Positions 41,909-43,111 of a stretch of 43,111 bases of DNA are shown here, one piece after another. The stretch is from JBDIVL01 sp039794405 (GTDB taxonomy: Bacteria > Planctomycetota > Brocadiia > Brocadiales > Brocadiaceae): assembly GCA_039794405.1 (NCBI GenBank), contig JBDIVL010000034.1, forward strand, positions 1-43,111, written 5' to 3'. The position numbers and the translations under genes are program-made. The stretch's first letter is position 1, and each line of letters opens with the position of its first letter. The notes beneath the pieces are model-generated. The model did no database searches, was not told the origin of the DNA, and saw only the letters and a list, made by a program, of their open reading frames with translations.

Positions 41909-43111
41909 TTATTCAACGATTTTCGTAACGACACCAGCACCGACAGTTTTTCCGCCTTCTCGAATTGCGAATCTCAATCCTTCATCCATCGCTATTGGCG
42001 TTAGCAATTCTACATTTATCTTCACATTATCCCCCGGCATCACCATCTCTGCACCACCCGTCAAACTTACTACTCCCGTTACATCCGTTGTCCTAAAGTA
42101 AAACTGCGGCCTATATCCATTGAAAAACGGTGTATGCCTCCCCCCCTCTTCTTTTGTCAAAACATACGCCTCTGCCTCATACTTCTTATGCGGAGTAATG
42201 CTCCCAGGTTTCGCCAACACCTGACCCCTCTCCAAATCGTCCTTTTCTACTCCCCTCAACAACACCCCAAGATTATCCCCAGCCTGCCCCTCATCCAACG
42301 TCTTATTAAACATCTCCACCCCTGTTACTACCGACTTCTTAATTTCAGGCTTTATCCCTACGACCTCCACCTCATCTCCAACCTTAACCCTGCCCCGCTC
42401 TACCCTTCCCGTGCCTACCGTACCTCTCCCCTTAATACTAAACACATCTTCCACCGACATAAGAAACGGCTTATCTACCTCCCTCACAGGGTCTGGTATA
42501 TACGTATCCACCGCATCCATTAACTGTAAAATCGGATTACAACTCGGACATGTCGCCTGCGCACACCCACACTCCTGAGCCTTAAGCGCCGACCCCCTCA
42601 CCACAGGTATCTCATCGCCAGGAAAATTATACTTGCTTAACAACTCACGAACTTCCATCTCCACCAAATCCAACAACTCTTTATCTTCAAGCATGTCCAC
42701 CTTGTTCATGAACACCACAATCCTCGGCACCCCTACCTGCCTTGCCAGAAGTATATGCTCTCGCGTCTGCGGCATCGGTCCATCCGGAGCGCTCACCACC
42801 AATATCGCCCCATCCATCTGAGCTGCCCCCGTAATCATATTCTTCACATAATCTGCATGCCCAGGACAATCCACATGCGCATAATGCCTCCTCTGGGTCT
42901 CATACTCTACATGCGATATCGCTATCGTTATACCCCTCTCCCTCTCCTCTGGCGCCTTGTCTATCGTATCGTACGGCCTCTCCTTCGCCAACCCCTGCTT
43001 CGCCAACATATGCGTTATCACCGCCGTCAACGTCGTCTTACCATGATCCACATGCCCTATCGTCCCTACATTCACATGCGGCTTCGTCCGCTTAAATACC
43101 TCTTTACCCAT
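41909..43111 (-). CDS. tuf: Translation elongation factor Tu with a four-cysteine insertion
   Basis: EF-Tu carries aminoacyl-tRNA to the ribosome as a GTPase. The 400-aa gene begins exactly at the window edge, so its upstream region is unseen. G motifs are GHVDHGKT (19-26), DCPGHADY (81-88), NKVD (136-139) and SALK (174-177). Domains 2 and 3 are intact and it ends GAGVVTKIVE. Right after the SALK motif, where E. coli has LEGDAEWEAK, this protein has a segment about 5 residues longer with C181, C183, C188 and C191, a possible metal site. The coding sequence is markedly richer in G+C (about half) than the neighbouring r-protein genes, perhaps from strong codon bias or exchange with a second tuf copy. 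Confidence 0.98.
   Translation of the reverse strand: MGKEVFKRTKPHVNVGTIGHVDHGKTTLTAVITHMLAKQGLAKERPYDTIDKAPEERERGITIAISHVEYETQRRHYAHVDCPGHADYVKNMITGAAQMDGAILVVSAPDGPMPQTREHILLARQVGVPRIVVFMNKVDMLEDKELLDLVEMEVRELLSKYNFPGDEIPVVRGSALKAQECGCAQATCPSCNPILQLMDAVDTYIPDPVREVDKPFLMSVEDVFSIKGRGTVGTGRVERGRVKVGDEVEVVGIKPEIKKSVVTGVEMFNKTLDEGQAGDNLGVLLRGVEKDDLERGQVLAKPGSITPHKKYEAEAYVLTKEEGGRHTPFFNGYRPQFYFRTTDVTGVVSLTGGAEMVMPGDNVKINVELLTPIAMDEGLRFAIREGGKTVGAGVVTKIVE

Noticed and set aside
1..43111. CRISPR array or phage island
   Set aside because: No regularly spaced direct repeats, cas genes, integrase or structural phage genes were seen; the repeats present are hairpins and IS debris.

Overview
The window reads as a chromosomal segment of an AT-rich, Gram-negative-type anaerobe. 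The best fit is a planctomycete of the anammox group (Brocadiales, Candidatus Brocadia-like). This is an inference from: a compact tuf-S10-spc-alpha ribosomal block that lacks rpmD (L30); zinc-binding forms of S14, L36 and S4; an LPS-type kdsA; dispersed corrinoid genes; a BcrA/BadF-type activase typical of anaerobes; and abundant IS and hairpin debris. No marker gene in the window proves the genus.

Region by region. (1) 1-1746 is a decayed mobile-element zone. It holds an IS200/IS605 tnpA fragment running off the left edge, abutted by an IS3-family element that has lost its catalytic core, then a cluster of perfect hairpins inside imperfect direct repeats. (2) 1747-10642 is an accessory stretch: nnrE, a tandem double-Cache sensor with no output domain, a LOG-family protein, decayed FRG-domain and RelE/ParE-like remnants, a GC-rich and probably acquired O-methyltransferase, rarA, and a second Cache protein with a HAMP domain but no output. 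(3) 10827-13980 is a minus-strand run, cobS-cobU-holA-fsa. (4) 14328-20567 holds a DUF202 membrane protein, exported hypotheticals, a cysC-like kinase, a phosphodiesterase of the alkaline phosphatase superfamily, tRNA-Thr(CGU), kdsA and cobM. (5) 20935-25427 holds an HU protein and typA converging on a strong bidirectional terminator, an orphan CoA-dehydratase activase, a dual-specificity phosphatase and maf. (6) 25515-43111 is one long minus-strand block: tuf, rpsJ, rplCDWB, rpsS, rplV, rpsC, rplP, rpmC, rpsQ, rplNXE, rpsN(Z), rpsH, rplFR, rpsE, rplO, secY, adk, map, infA, rpmJ, rpsM, a methyltransferase, rpsK, rpsD, rpoA, rplQ, closed by a clear intrinsic terminator.

How the genes work together. 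The right 18 kb is core translation, secretion and transcription machinery in canonical order. cobM, cobU and cobS act at separate steps of corrinoid synthesis. holA and rarA belong to replication and repair. kdsA supplies Kdo for lipopolysaccharide.

The most noteworthy points are: the methyltransferase embedded between rpsM and rpsK; a promoter-plus-terminator leader upstream of typA; a four-cysteine insertion in EF-Tu next to the G5 motif; two related Cache proteins without output domains; and nested repeat or hairpin cassettes. I did not find a convincing new multi-gene system.
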